In this document: positions 33,565-41,695 of the stretch, piece after piece
How positions within the stretch are numbered: position 1 is the stretch's first letter
Layout of the letters: every line of letters begins with the position of its first letter
Assembly: GCF_017349075.1 (NCBI RefSeq)
Contig: NZ_JAFMOF010000005.1
Span: 372,001-436,000 of the forward strand
Reading direction: 5' to 3'
Origin: Streptomyces triculaminicus
GTDB lineage: Bacteria > Actinomycetota > Actinomycetes > Streptomycetales > Streptomycetaceae
Length of the DNA: 64,000 bases
Notes under the pieces: model-generated
What the model was told of the DNA's origin: nothing
Database searches by the model: none
Seen by the model: the letters and a program-made list of their open reading frames with translations, nothing else
Position numbers and translations under genes: made by a program

Positions 33565-34826
33565 CCCGCCGCCAGCTCGGTCAGCGGGACGGACGGGTCG
33601 GCCAGGGCGTCCTGGTCGGGGCGGGCGCCGGCGCGGATGAGCCGCTGGATGTCCGGGGTGACGTCCCACACATTGACGTTCATCCCGGCGAGCACGCGCC
33701 CCTCGGACAGCCAGAAGGCGACGAACTCACGCTTGCCCACGTCTCCCCGGCACACCACCTGGTCGTACGAGCCCGGCGGCGCGTAGCCCGAGTACTCCAT
33801 GCCCAGGTCGTACTGGTCGGAGAAGAAGTACGGCACCCGGTCGTAGGAGACCTCCCGGCCCAGCATCGCGCGAGCGGCGGCCGGGCCCTCGTGGAGGGCG
33901 TTGGCCCAGTGCTCGACGCGCAGCCGGGTGCCGAGCCAGGGGTGCTCGGCGGCCGCGACGTCGCCGGCGGCGAAGACGTCGGGGTCGGAGGTGCGCAGCG
34001 AGGCGTCGACGGCGATGCCGCCGCCGTCGGCGCGGTCGACCAGCGCCAGGCCCGCCGCCTCGGCCAGGGCGGTGCGCGGGGCGGCGCCGATCGCGGCGAG
34101 GACGTCGTGGGCGGGGTGCTCCTCGCCGTCGTCGGTGCGGGCGGCCAGGACCATGCCGTCGTGGCCGACGATCTCGGTGAGGCGGGCGCCGAAGTGGAAG
34201 CGGACGCCGCGCTCGCTGTGCAGGTCGGTGAAGAGCTGGCCCAGCTCGGGGCCCAGCACGGTGTGCAGCGGGGTCGGCTCGGGCTCGACGACGGTCACCT
34301 CGGCGCCGTAGCCGCGGGCGGCGGCGGCCACCTCCAGGCCGATCCAGCCCGCGCCGGCGATGACGAGGTGGCCGTTGTCGCGGCCGAGGGAGGACAGCAC
34401 GCCGCGCAGCCGCTCGGCGTGCGCGAGGCGGCGCAGGTGGTGGACGCCCGCCAGTCCGGTGCCGGGGATGTCCAGGCGGCGGGGCTCGGAGCCGGTGGCC
34501 AGCAGCAGCTTGTCGTAGTGGACGACGGTGCCGTCGCCCAGGCGTACGGTCCTGCCCGCCCGGTCGAGGTGGACGGCGGGCTGGCCGAGGTGGAGCTCGA
34601 CGTCGGCCTTGGCGTACCAGTCGGGCTTGTGCACGAAGACGCTGTCGCGGGCGTCGCGGCCCGTCAGATAGCCCTTGGAGAGCGGCGGGCGCTCGTACGG
34701 GTGCTCGCGTTCGTCGCAGATGAGGATCACCCGGCCGGTGAAGCCCTCGGACCGGAGGGTCTCGGCCGCCTTCGCTCCGGCCAGGCCCCCTCCGACGATG
34801 ACGAACGTCTGGTTCGCGTCCACCAC
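33561..34826 (-). CDS. FAD/NAD(P)-dependent ferredoxin-reductase-type oxidoreductase
   Basis: The 421-residue protein has an N-terminal FAD Rossmann motif (FVIVGGGLAGAKAAETLRSEGF), PPLSKGYL, an ATG motif (LLLATGSEPRRL), a second NAD(P)-binding loop (LVIAGAGWIGLEVAAAARGYGAEVTVVE) and the FAD-closing block VFAAGDVAAAEHP. This set is typical of ferredoxin reductases that serve P450s and Rieske oxygenases. AGGAGG lies 6 bases before the GTG at 34826. No ferredoxin or oxygenase gene is nearby, so the partner is not known. Confidence 0.93.
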   Translation of the reverse strand: MVDANQTFVIVGGGLAGAKAAETLRSEGFTGRVILICDEREHPYERPPLSKGYLTGRDARDSVFVHKPDWYAKADVELHLGQPAVHLDRAGRTVRLGDGTVVHYDKLLLATGSEPRRLDIPGTGLAGVHHLRRLAHAERLRGVLSSLGRDNGHLVIAGAGWIGLEVAAAARGYGAEVTVVEPEPTPLHTVLGPELGQLFTDLHSERGVRFHFGARLTEIVGHDGMVLAARTDDGEEHPAHDVLAAIGAAPRTALAEAAGLALVDRADGGGIAVDASLRTSDPDVFAAGDVAAAEHPWLGTRLRVEHWANALHEGPAAARAMLGREVSYDRVPYFFSDQYDLGMEYSGYAPPGSYDQVVCRGDVGKREFVAFWLSEGRVLAGMNVNVWDVTPDIQRLIRAGARPDQDALADPSVPLTELAAG

Positions 34827-34984
34827 TTGCTGCCTCCTCGCTGCGCGCGGTGCGCCGGTCGCCCGGCGCGTCCGCGGTTGTCGTCCCCGGACGGGAAGAG
34901 CCACTGCCGAGAGTCCCGCACCCCGCGTGGCGCCGGTAGAGGGAGTACCCCGGTCGGGGTGCGGCCCGCAAGGGCCGTACGGGG

Positions 34985-36325
34985 TTACTCCTGGGGCACG
35001 GTGGGCAGTTCGCTGCGGGCCCCGACGAGCCGGGCGTGCAGGCCGCGGGCGGAGCCGTCGGTCAGCGCCGCGATCTGGTCGACGACCACCCGCATCCGGC
35101 CCGTGTCGTCGGCGGCCTCGGCGAACAGCGTGCGGAACTGCGGGTCGAGGCCCTCGGGAGCCCGGGCGGCCAGCGCGGCGCCGAGCTCGGCGATGACCAC
35201 GCGCTGTTCGGCGCGCAGCTTCTCCTGGTCCTCGCGCTGCATGACGTAGCGGTCGGCGACGGCCTTGAGCACGGCGCACTCCAGGCGGGTGGCGCGCGGA
35301 ACGACCAGCTCGGCCCGGTAGCGGGTGAGCCGGCCGGGCCCCCAGGCGGCCCGGGTGGCCCCCTCGGCGGCGAGGCAGAAACGGCCGATGAGCTGGCTGG
35401 TGGCGTCCTTGAGCCGGGCCTGGGCGACCGCCGTGCCGTCGTAGCCGTGCGGCCACCACTCCTGCTCGAGGAGGCGGTCGAGGGCCTCGGCGAGCTCGTC
35501 GTGGGCGGCGCCGGGGGCGTAGCGGCCGGCGGCGACCGCGAAGACCTCGCGGCGCTCGGGCTCGGCGAGCAGGACGCCCGGGTCGAGGTGGCCGGCGTGC
35601 AGGCCGTCCTCGACGTCGTGCACGGAGTAGGCCACGTCGTCGGCCCAGTCCATGACCTGCGCCTCGAAGCTCTGGCGGTGGCCGGGGGCGCCCTGGCGCA
35701 GCCACGCGAAGACGGGGGCGTCGTCGGCGTAGACGCCGAACTTGCGGGAGGCCGGGTCGGTGGGGTGGCCGCCGCGGGTCCACGGGTACTTGGTCGCGGC
35801 GTCCAGGGCGGCGCGGGTGAGGTTCAGGCCGACGCTGACCAGCTCCCCGGTGGCCGGGTCGGGCACGAAGCGCTTGGGTTCGAGCCGGGTGAGCAGGCGC
35901 AGCGACTGGGCGTTGCCCTCGAAGCCGCCGCAGGGCCCGGCGACTTCGTCGAGGGCCTGCTCGCCGTTGTGCCCGAAGGGCGGGTGGCCGAGGTCGTGGG
36001 CCAGGCAGGCGGTCTCGACGAGGTCGGGGTCGCAGCCGAGCGCCGCCCCCAGCTCGCGGCCGACCTGCGCGCACTCCAGCGAATGGGTCAGGCGGGTGCG
36101 GGGGCTGGCGTCCCAGGCCTGGGAGCTCACGCCGGGCGTGACGACCTGGGTCTTGCCGGCCAGGCGGCGCAGCGAGGCGGAGTGCAGCACCCGCGCCCGG
36201 TCGCGCTGGAAGGCGGTGCGTCCGGGCCTCTTGTCGGGCTCGGGCGCCCAGCGCTCCAGGTCCGCCTCCTCGTAGCCTGCGATGCCGTTCTGCTCTGACG
36301 CGGTCCCCGCTGTGCTGCCGTTCAT
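34985..36325 (-). CDS. dgt: Deoxyguanosinetriphosphate triphosphohydrolase-like protein
   Basis: The 446-residue HD-domain protein hydrolyses dNTPs in its family and may help keep the dNTP pool balanced. The metal-binding His81 (RLTHSLE) and the HD pair His110-Asp111 (CLAHDLGHPPFGHNGE) are intact, with the later Asp in MDWADDVAYSVHDVEDG. It sits in the conserved dgt-reductase-dnaG order. The ATG at 36325 is the natural start; it is divergent from the SanA-like gene 104 bases away. Confidence 0.94.
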   Translation of the reverse strand: MNGSTAGTASEQNGIAGYEEADLERWAPEPDKRPGRTAFQRDRARVLHSASLRRLAGKTQVVTPGVSSQAWDASPRTRLTHSLECAQVGRELGAALGCDPDLVETACLAHDLGHPPFGHNGEQALDEVAGPCGGFEGNAQSLRLLTRLEPKRFVPDPATGELVSVGLNLTRAALDAATKYPWTRGGHPTDPASRKFGVYADDAPVFAWLRQGAPGHRQSFEAQVMDWADDVAYSVHDVEDGLHAGHLDPGVLLAEPERREVFAVAAGRYAPGAAHDELAEALDRLLEQEWWPHGYDGTAVAQARLKDATSQLIGRFCLAAEGATRAAWGPGRLTRYRAELVVPRATRLECAVLKAVADRYVMQREDQEKLRAEQRVVIAELGAALAARAPEGLDPQFRTLFAEAADDTGRMRVVVDQIAALTDGSARGLHARLVGARSELPTVPQE

Positions 36326-36429
36326 ACTCCCGACGGTAGCCGCAGGGTGTGACAGCAGCGACGCGCCTCGGGGGCGGGAACCGGCCGGACGTACCCTGCG
36401 TTGATCCATCGCGAACGGGGGAGGTCCCA

Positions 36430-37128
36430 ATGGACATCGTGGGTCGGGTGCGAAGGGCACGCCTGCGGCTGCCCACCACACGAACCGGCAGACGGCACCT
36501 GGTGTGGGCCGTCATGACGGCGTGTGTGCTGGGGCTGCTGCCCGCCACATGGGTGTTCGTCTCGGGGACGCCCCGGGTGCGGGACATCGGCGAGGTGCCC
36601 TCCGCGCCGGTGGCGATGGTCTTCGGCGCGGGGCTCTGGGAGGGCAGGCCCTCCCCGTATCTGGCGCACCGTCTGGACGCGGCGGCGGAGCTCTACCGCG
36701 ACGGCAAGGTGCGCGTGGTGCTGGTGACCGGCGACAACAGCCGCCGCGACTACGACGAACCGGACGCGATGCGCACGTACCTCGTCCGGCACGGCGTGCC
36801 GGACGACCGGATCGTCAGCGACTTCGCCGGCTTCGACACCTGGGACTCCTGCGCCCGCGCCGAGCGGATCTTCGGCGTGAAGCAGGCGGTCCTGATCAGT
36901 CAGGACTTCCACATACGCCGCGCGGTGGCTCTGTGCGGGGCCGCGGGCATCGACGCGTACGGCGTCGGGGTGGCCGCCCGGCACGACGCGACGTGGTACG
37001 CGGGCGGCACGCGCGAGGTGTTCGCCGCGGGCAAGGCGGCGCTGGACGCGCTGGTGCGGCCCAGCCCGGCGTTCCTGGGCCCGCACGAGCCGGGCGTCGA
37101 GCGCGCCCTGGCGGACGCGCGGAAATAG
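36430..37128 (+). CDS. SanA/YdcF-like DUF218 membrane protein
   Basis: The 232-residue protein has one N-terminal membrane helix (VWAVMTACVLGLLPATWVFV) and an extracytoplasmic DUF218 domain with VAMVFGAGLWEGRPSPYLAHRLDAA, VLVTGDNSRRDYDEP and ISQDFHIRRAVALCGAAG. In E. coli SanA affects outer-barrier permeability and vancomycin sensitivity; other members are linked to envelope precursors. A GGGGAGG ribosome site lies before the ATG at 36430. A single-gene unit divergent from dgt. Confidence 0.88.
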   Translation: MDIVGRVRRARLRLPTTRTGRRHLVWAVMTACVLGLLPATWVFVSGTPRVRDIGEVPSAPVAMVFGAGLWEGRPSPYLAHRLDAAAELYRDGKVRVVLVTGDNSRRDYDEPDAMRTYLVRHGVPDDRIVSDFAGFDTWDSCARAERIFGVKQAVLISQDFHIRRAVALCGAAGIDAYGVGVAARHDATWYAGGTREVFAAGKAALDALVRPSPAFLGPHEPGVERALADARK

Positions 37129-37171
37129 CGGCGGAGGAGCGGAGGAGCAGCGGCGGGCGGGGCCGGGCGTC

Positions 37172-38095
37172 TCAGTCGCGCCGGGGCTCGCGTCCGTTTA
37201 TGGCGTCGACGTAGAGCTTGAAGATCTCGTCGTCGTTCATGGGGCTGTACGAGACCTTGTCGCTCTCCTCGCCGTCGGGCCCGCCGCCGTTGAGGCCGCC
37301 CAGGACGCCGATGAGGTCGCCGGTCTTGGTCTTCTCGTCGAAGTCGGCGAGCCAGGGGCTGCCCGAGGTGCCGGAGTAGAAGCCGTCGCAGCGCATCGTC
37401 ATCTGCCGGTGGCCGGGCAGCTGGGAGGTCATGGCCGTGCAGCGGATGGCCCGGTCGGCGGGGTCGCTCTCGGAGCTGGGGTAGCCGATGACGGTGACCC
37501 GGTTGACGTAGCCGGGCGTGCGGACCAGGCGGTTGGCGCCGGTGACGCGCTCGAGCTGGCGGCCCCGGCCGTCGGCCTTGACGGTGGCGAAGGCGAAGTC
37601 GAGGTCGGAGCCGTCGCCGGTGTCCTCGCGCCGCGGGTCGACGAAGGAACGGTCCACCGCCCACACCCCGTACGGCTGCTTGGACTCGCCCTGGCGGTAG
37701 CCCGGCACGAAGGCGGCGTCGTCGCCGAAGCCGCAGTGGCCGGCCGAGATGATCAGATTGCCCTTGGGGCTGTGCACCACGCTGGCGGTGCAGTGGTGGT
37801 CCCGCATGTCCTCGCCGACGTAGAAGAGCACCCCCACCGTCGGCACCCCGTCGAAGTGGCGGGCGCTGCCGGTGATCGGCTGGGCGCCGCCGTCCTTGTC
37901 GCCGTCCGCGGCGTCCTTGGTGGCCGCGGACATCCGCGCGGGCCCCCAGAACCGCCGCGCCTCCTCGCTGGACCAGCCGTCGTCGCGGCCGTGTCCGCCG
38001 GCCCCTTCGGGCACGGCCGCCGCGAGCGCGACGACATAAAGCCCCGCGAACAGCGCCCGGACCCACCGGGCCCGGCTCCACCGGGAGAAACGCAC
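37172..38095 (-). CDS. Secreted trypsin-like serine protease
   Basis: The 307-residue protein has an N-terminal signal (ARWVRALFAGLYVVALAAAVPEG), a short propeptide-like segment and a trypsin fold. The catalytic set is His in IISAGHCGF, Asp in SDLDFAFATV and Ser in SGTSGSPWLADF. Two Cys pairs (HHC...GHC and IRC...RC) probably form disulfides. The start is unclear: GTG at 38095 has GGTGGGGG upstream; GTG at 38101 and ATG at 38140 are alternatives. Short repeats lie in its upstream region (38174-38234). Specificity is unknown. Confidence 0.88.
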   Translation of the reverse strand: MRFSRWSRARWVRALFAGLYVVALAAAVPEGAGGHGRDDGWSSEEARRFWGPARMSAATKDAADGDKDGGAQPITGSARHFDGVPTVGVLFYVGEDMRDHHCTASVVHSPKGNLIISAGHCGFGDDAAFVPGYRQGESKQPYGVWAVDRSFVDPRREDTGDGSDLDFAFATVKADGRGRQLERVTGANRLVRTPGYVNRVTVIGYPSSESDPADRAIRCTAMTSQLPGHRQMTMRCDGFYSGTSGSPWLADFDEKTKTGDLIGVLGGLNGGGPDGEESDKVSYSPMNDDEIFKLYVDAINGREPRRD

Positions 38096-38173
38096 GAGCA
38101 CCCCCACCACGTCAGGAAGGTAGCGACAGGCTAACCGCATCCGGGGTGAACGCCACGCACCGGGCTGTATTCC

Positions 38174-38234
38174 GCATGGTCATTTTGCGCATGGTCGGTA
38201 GTGCCCATAGTCGGTAGTACGCCGGTAGTACGCC
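38174..38234. repeat. Short direct repeats upstream of the serine protease
   Basis: GCATGGTC occurs twice (38174-38181, 38189-38196) and CGGTAGT three times (38196-38202, 38212-38218, 38223-38229), the last two as CGGTAGTAC. They lie 79 to 139 bases upstream of the protease start, where an operator or promoter could be, and just after the end of the exporter gene. Confidence 0.6.
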
Positions 38235-38274
38235 TGCCGTGGCGAGCTTCCGCTTACCGCGGGACGCAGCCGGC

Positions 38275-39060
38275 TCACCCGCCCCACTGGTCGTAGGCCA
38301 GCTTGCACACCAGTGCCAGGACCACCACGACCAGCACGCCCCGCACGAAGCCGCTCCCGCGCTTGAGGGCCATCCGGGCGCCCAGCGCCCCGCCGGCGAG
38401 GTTGAAGACGGCCATCGGGGCCGCCACCTGCCACAGCACGGCCCCCTGCGCCGTGAACGTGACCAGGGCGCCCACATTGGTGCAGACGTTGACGATCTTC
38501 GCCGTACCGGAGGCCGTCACCAGGTTCATATGGAGGATCCCGGCCAGCGCGAGGACGAGGAAGGTGCCGGTCCCGGGGCCGATCAGCCCGTCGTAGAAGC
38601 CGATGACCAGGCCCGCGACGAGGATCGCGGCGAGCACGCGGCGCCCGGTGGGCGGGGCCGGGTCCGCGACCGTGGTGCCGAACGTCGGCCGCAGCAGCAC
38701 GAACGCGAGCACCGCGAGCAGGACGGCCATGATCAGGGGCCGCAGCACGGCGCTGTCGATGCCCGCGGCGAAGAAGGCTCCGGCCAGCGAGCCGCCGAGC
38801 GCCGCCAGCCCGATCCGCGCGGCGGTGCGGACGTCCACGGGCGCCTTGCGGGCGTAGGCGACGGCGGCCGCGGACGTCCCCCAGATGGCGACGGCCTTGT
38901 TGGTGCCCAGGACGTGCGCGGGCGCCATGTGCGGCAGCCCCACCAGCAGGGCGGGCAGCTGCAGCAGACCGCCGCCGCCCACCACGGCGTCGATCCATCC
39001 GGCCGCCGCCGCGGTGAGGCACAGCACGGCCAGCGTGGTCAGCGATATGTCGGGGATCAC
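38275..39060 (-). CDS. TauE/SafE (TSUP) family exporter
   Basis: The 261-residue membrane protein has eight helices in two repeats, each with the TSUP signature: AGWIDAVVGGGGLLQLPALL in the first and IGFYDGLIGPGTGTFLVLAL in the second. The family exports sulfite, sulfoacetate or other organosulfur or small anions. I start it at the GTG at 39060 because an upstream GTG at 39117 falls inside the terminator hairpin of the next gene. No substrate gene is nearby. Confidence 0.88.
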   Translation of the reverse strand: MIPDISLTTLAVLCLTAAAAGWIDAVVGGGGLLQLPALLVGLPHMAPAHVLGTNKAVAIWGTSAAAVAYARKAPVDVRTAARIGLAALGGSLAGAFFAAGIDSAVLRPLIMAVLLAVLAFVLLRPTFGTTVADPAPPTGRRVLAAILVAGLVIGFYDGLIGPGTGTFLVLALAGILHMNLVTASGTAKIVNVCTNVGALVTFTAQGAVLWQVAAPMAVFNLAGGALGARMALKRGSGFVRGVLVVVVLALVCKLAYDQWGG

Positions 39061-39107
39061 CGGCGCGATCGTACGCGCACGGCGGACCTCCGGGTCCGCC
39101 GCGGTCC

Positions 39108-39140
39108 GGCCAATCACCCCTGACGGCGGGGTGATTGGCC
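39108..39140 (-). terminator. Terminator of the DinB-like gene
   Basis: A perfect 13-bp inverted repeat (GGCCAATCACCCC and complement, 39108-39120 and 39128-39140) with a 7-base loop lies 8 bases beyond the stop of the DinB-like gene and ahead of the exporter gene. Confidence 0.75.
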
Positions 39141-39147
39141 CGGCGGC

Positions 39148-39816
39148 CTAGTCCAGGGTCGTGCCGTTCCAGCGCCAGGACTCGCGCCGCCCGAGCCCGG
39201 GCAGCTCGACCCGGCCGGTGGCCCACAGCAGCGTCCGCCAGGGGTCGTCGCCGACGGGAACGTCACGGAAGAGCCGGCGCAGCACCCGCTCGCAGAGCCC
39301 GGCGTCGGGCCGCCACTCCACGCCGAGCCCGTCGGCGATGTCGTGGAGGTGCACCAGCGTCTCGATCACTCCCATGGCCGCGAAGCCCTCGGGGTCGGAG
39401 ACGCCGTAGGAGTGGTGCGCCCGCGCCTCCGGCGGCCTCGTCCGCACCATGGCCACCAGCAGCCCGGCGCTCGCCTCCAGCACCTGCACCAGTCCCTCCA
39501 CGCCCGCGTCCCGCTCGGCGTGCAGGGTCTCCTTCGGGCCGCCCTCCCGCTGCCGGGTCATCACGAACGGCACGTACCCGTCCACGGGTCCGCTGCGCGG
39601 CGCCAGTTGGGTGGCGTAGCAGAACAGGTCGTCCGCCACGTGCTCGACCGTCTCCCAGCAGTCCCACTCCAGCGAGCCGGCCCTCTCCGCCCACTTCTCC
39701 GGCGGGGCCTGGCGCAGTACGGCGACGGCCTGCCGCACCACGTCCTCGATGTCCTCGGGTGTGACCGACACCCGCGGGCCGCTCGTCGATCCGGATACTT
39801 CATCAGTACGCGACAT
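39148..39816 (-). CDS. DinB/maleylpyruvate-isomerase N-terminal domain protein
   Basis: The 222-residue protein has a four-helix DinB-type bundle with candidate metal His residues (WDCWETVEHVADDL, then ETLVHLHDIADGLG). Actinobacterial members use mycothiol as cofactor (MDMPI family). The function of this one is not known. It is followed by a terminator and is divergent from the SDR gene 117 bases away. Length and His placement are normal for the family. Confidence 0.8.
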   Translation of the reverse strand: MSRTDEVSGSTSGPRVSVTPEDIEDVVRQAVAVLRQAPPEKWAERAGSLEWDCWETVEHVADDLFCYATQLAPRSGPVDGYVPFVMTRQREGGPKETLHAERDAGVEGLVQVLEASAGLLVAMVRTRPPEARAHHSYGVSDPEGFAAMGVIETLVHLHDIADGLGVEWRPDAGLCERVLRRLFRDVPVGDDPWRTLLWATGRVELPGLGRRESWRWNGTTLD

Positions 39817-39933
39817 GCCGCGACGCTACCAACGCCCCCCGGCAGGCCGCTCGAACATATTCTCGTGGCCTGGGGCCCCGTAGCCTGGGGCGCGAGGGAC
39901 GGCGACTCACTCGTGGCGAGGAGCACAGCGGAC

Positions 39934-40848
39934 ATGAACGGCTGGAACGCGAGCGACATCCCCGATCAGAGCGGCCGTACCGCCGTGGTGACCGGGGCGA
40001 ACAGCGGGATCGGGTTCGTCACCGCCAGAGAGCTCGCCCGGCGCGGGGCGCGGGTGGTGCTCGCCTGCCGCGACGCCACGCGCGGCGAGGCCGCGGAGGA
40101 GCTGATGCGGGCCCAGGTGCCCGGAGCGGACGTGCGGCTGGCCGAGCTGGACCTGGCGGACCTGTCGTCGGTACGGGCCTTCGCCGCCGGCCTGAAGGAG
40201 GACCGGCTGGACCTGCTGGTCAACAACGCCGGGGTGATGGCGCTGCCGCACCGCAGGACGGTCGACGGCTTCGAGATGCAGCTGGGCACCAACCACCTGG
40301 GGCACTTCGCGCTGACCGGCCTGCTGCTGCCCAGGCTGCGCGAGGCCGGGCCCGGGGCACGGGTGGTGACGGTCTCCAGCGGGCTGCACTACCTGGGCAC
40401 GGTCGACCCCCGGGACGTGCAGATGGAGCACCGCTACCGGCGCTGGACCGCCTACGGCCGCTCCAAGAGCGCCAACCTCCTCTTCACCCACGAGCTGGCC
40501 CGGCGCCTGACCGCCGAGGGCTCGCACGTCGTCGCCCTCGCCGCGCACCCCGGCTACGCGGCCACCAACCTGCAGACGGCCGGGCCGCGCATGGAGGACC
40601 GGCCGTGGGCCGAGCGGGCGGCGGAGCTGCTCAACCGGCTCGTCGCGCAGAGCGCGGAGGACGGCGCCCTGCCCTCGCTCTACGCCGCCACGGCGCCGGG
40701 GGTCCGGCAGGACGACTTCTTCGGGCCCCGCATCCCGTTCTGGCGCGGCTCCCCCGCCCCCTCGCCGCGCGCCTCCTGGACGCGTGACGACCGGGCGGCC
40801 GCGGGGCTGTGGGCGGCGTCGGAGCGGATGACGGGCGTGACGTACTAG
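39934..40848 (+). CDS. Short-chain dehydrogenase/reductase
   Basis: The 304-residue protein is an SDR of the retinol-dehydrogenase/WWOX-like type: cofactor loop TGANSGIGFVTARELARRGARVVLACRD, NNAGVMAL, catalytic Ser in VTVSSGLH and the Tyr-x-x-x-Lys pair in AYGRSKSANLLF. NADP use is suggested by the ACRD segment. GAGGAG lies about 11 bases before the ATG. Its stop overlaps that of the minus-strand membrane protein gene (shared CTAG). Confidence 0.92.
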   Translation: MNGWNASDIPDQSGRTAVVTGANSGIGFVTARELARRGARVVLACRDATRGEAAEELMRAQVPGADVRLAELDLADLSSVRAFAAGLKEDRLDLLVNNAGVMALPHRRTVDGFEMQLGTNHLGHFALTGLLLPRLREAGPGARVVTVSSGLHYLGTVDPRDVQMEHRYRRWTAYGRSKSANLLFTHELARRLTAEGSHVVALAAHPGYAATNLQTAGPRMEDRPWAERAAELLNRLVAQSAEDGALPSLYAATAPGVRQDDFFGPRIPFWRGSPAPSPRASWTRDDRAAAGLWAASERMTGVTY

Positions 40849-41462
40849 CCCCGGGCCGGCCTCTCGCCCGGTTCCAGGCCCGACGCCCGCAGCACCGCGC
40901 GCGCCCCTTCGCCGTCGATGCGCTCGGCCAGCGCGGCCATCGCCACCGCGCCCTCCCGCAGCAGCCCCCTCTCGCGGGCGCGGTGCGCGCCCGTCTCGAG
41001 CTGGTGCCAGAGCAGGGGGTTCGCGGCGAGGACGCCGGGGTCGAGCTCCACGCGGTTGCCGCCGACGTCGCGCAGGACGAGGCGGGGGGCGATGCCGTCC
41101 GCCCGCCGCACCTGGGTGAGCAGGTCGGTACGGACGCGGTGCTCGCGCAGGAGGCCGCGGGCGGCCAGCCAGTCGGCGCCGGCCGTGACCCGCACGGGTC
41201 TGAGCACGGCGACGAGCGCGGCGCCGATCGCCGCCCAGCAGATGCCGCGGGCCGCGTCGAGGCTGCCCCGGGCCAGGTCGGCGAGGAGGAGCACGCCGCC
41301 GAGGGCCAGCCCGCACCGCCAGGCCGAGCGTGCCTCGCGCCGCCAGGTGCGGTCCCACGCGAGCACGCCCCGGGCCGGCGCCCGCTCCCCCGGGCCCCGG
41401 CCGTATCCCTCGCGTCCCTCGCGCACGCGCGCACGCGTCCGTAATGTCGGTCGCCGTCCCAT
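40845..41462 (-). CDS. Hypothetical protein with two membrane helices
   Basis: The 205-residue protein has an N-terminal basic region, two hydrophobic helices (AWRCGLALGGVLLLADLA and GICWAAIGAALVAVL) and a soluble C-terminal region resembling the PH-like fold of Streptomyces membrane proteins (LAARGLLREHRVRTDLLTQV, then RLVLRDVGGNRVELDPGVLAANP). The family is common in actinobacteria; function is unknown. It is convergent with the SDR gene and divergent from the permease leader. Confidence 0.72.
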   Translation of the reverse strand: MGRRPTLRTRARVREGREGYGRGPGERAPARGVLAWDRTWRREARSAWRCGLALGGVLLLADLARGSLDAARGICWAAIGAALVAVLRPVRVTAGADWLAARGLLREHRVRTDLLTQVRRADGIAPRLVLRDVGGNRVELDPGVLAANPLLWHQLETGAHRARERGLLREGAVAMAALAERIDGEGARAVLRASGLEPGERPARG

Positions 41463-41695
41463 ACCGCTGACGCTAGGGCCGCTTGCCGTCCGACGTCGGT
41501 CGCGTTGACGGCCCGCTGACGTGGTTTTGGCCAATCCTTGCGCAGCGCTGACGCACCCTCCGCCGGAAGCGTTCAAGAGCGTTAAGGCCCCGTATGAGAT
41601 CAGCCGAAAACCGCCAAGACGCCGCAAAGGAACGACACGCTCCCGCCGGCGCGGGCGCACGCTGAGCCTCCGACTCAACGGAGGTACGACAAAAG
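41463..41695 (+). promoter_or_regulatory. Structured 5' leader of the KimA-like permease, M-box-like, with masked ribosome site
   Basis: A 233-base leader precedes the permease. Its last part holds a hairpin CCTCCG (41667-41672) / CGGAGG (41679-41684) with a 6-base loop that covers the Shine-Dalgarno. A second anti-SD sequence, CCTCCG, lies at 41557-41562. Between them, 41581-41638 resembles the conserved core of the M-box magnesium riboswitch (GTTA, CCCGTATG-AGAT, AAAACCGCCAAGACGCC, AAAGG). The masked ribosome site is directly visible; the riboswitch class is a guess. Confidence 0.45.

Noticed and set aside
33561..36587. A minus-strand frame of about 1000 codons joining the FAD reductase with an N-terminal extension over dgt.
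   Set aside because: The extension is Arg/Pro-rich and overlaps dgt in another frame; the reductase has its own GTG with AGGAGG.
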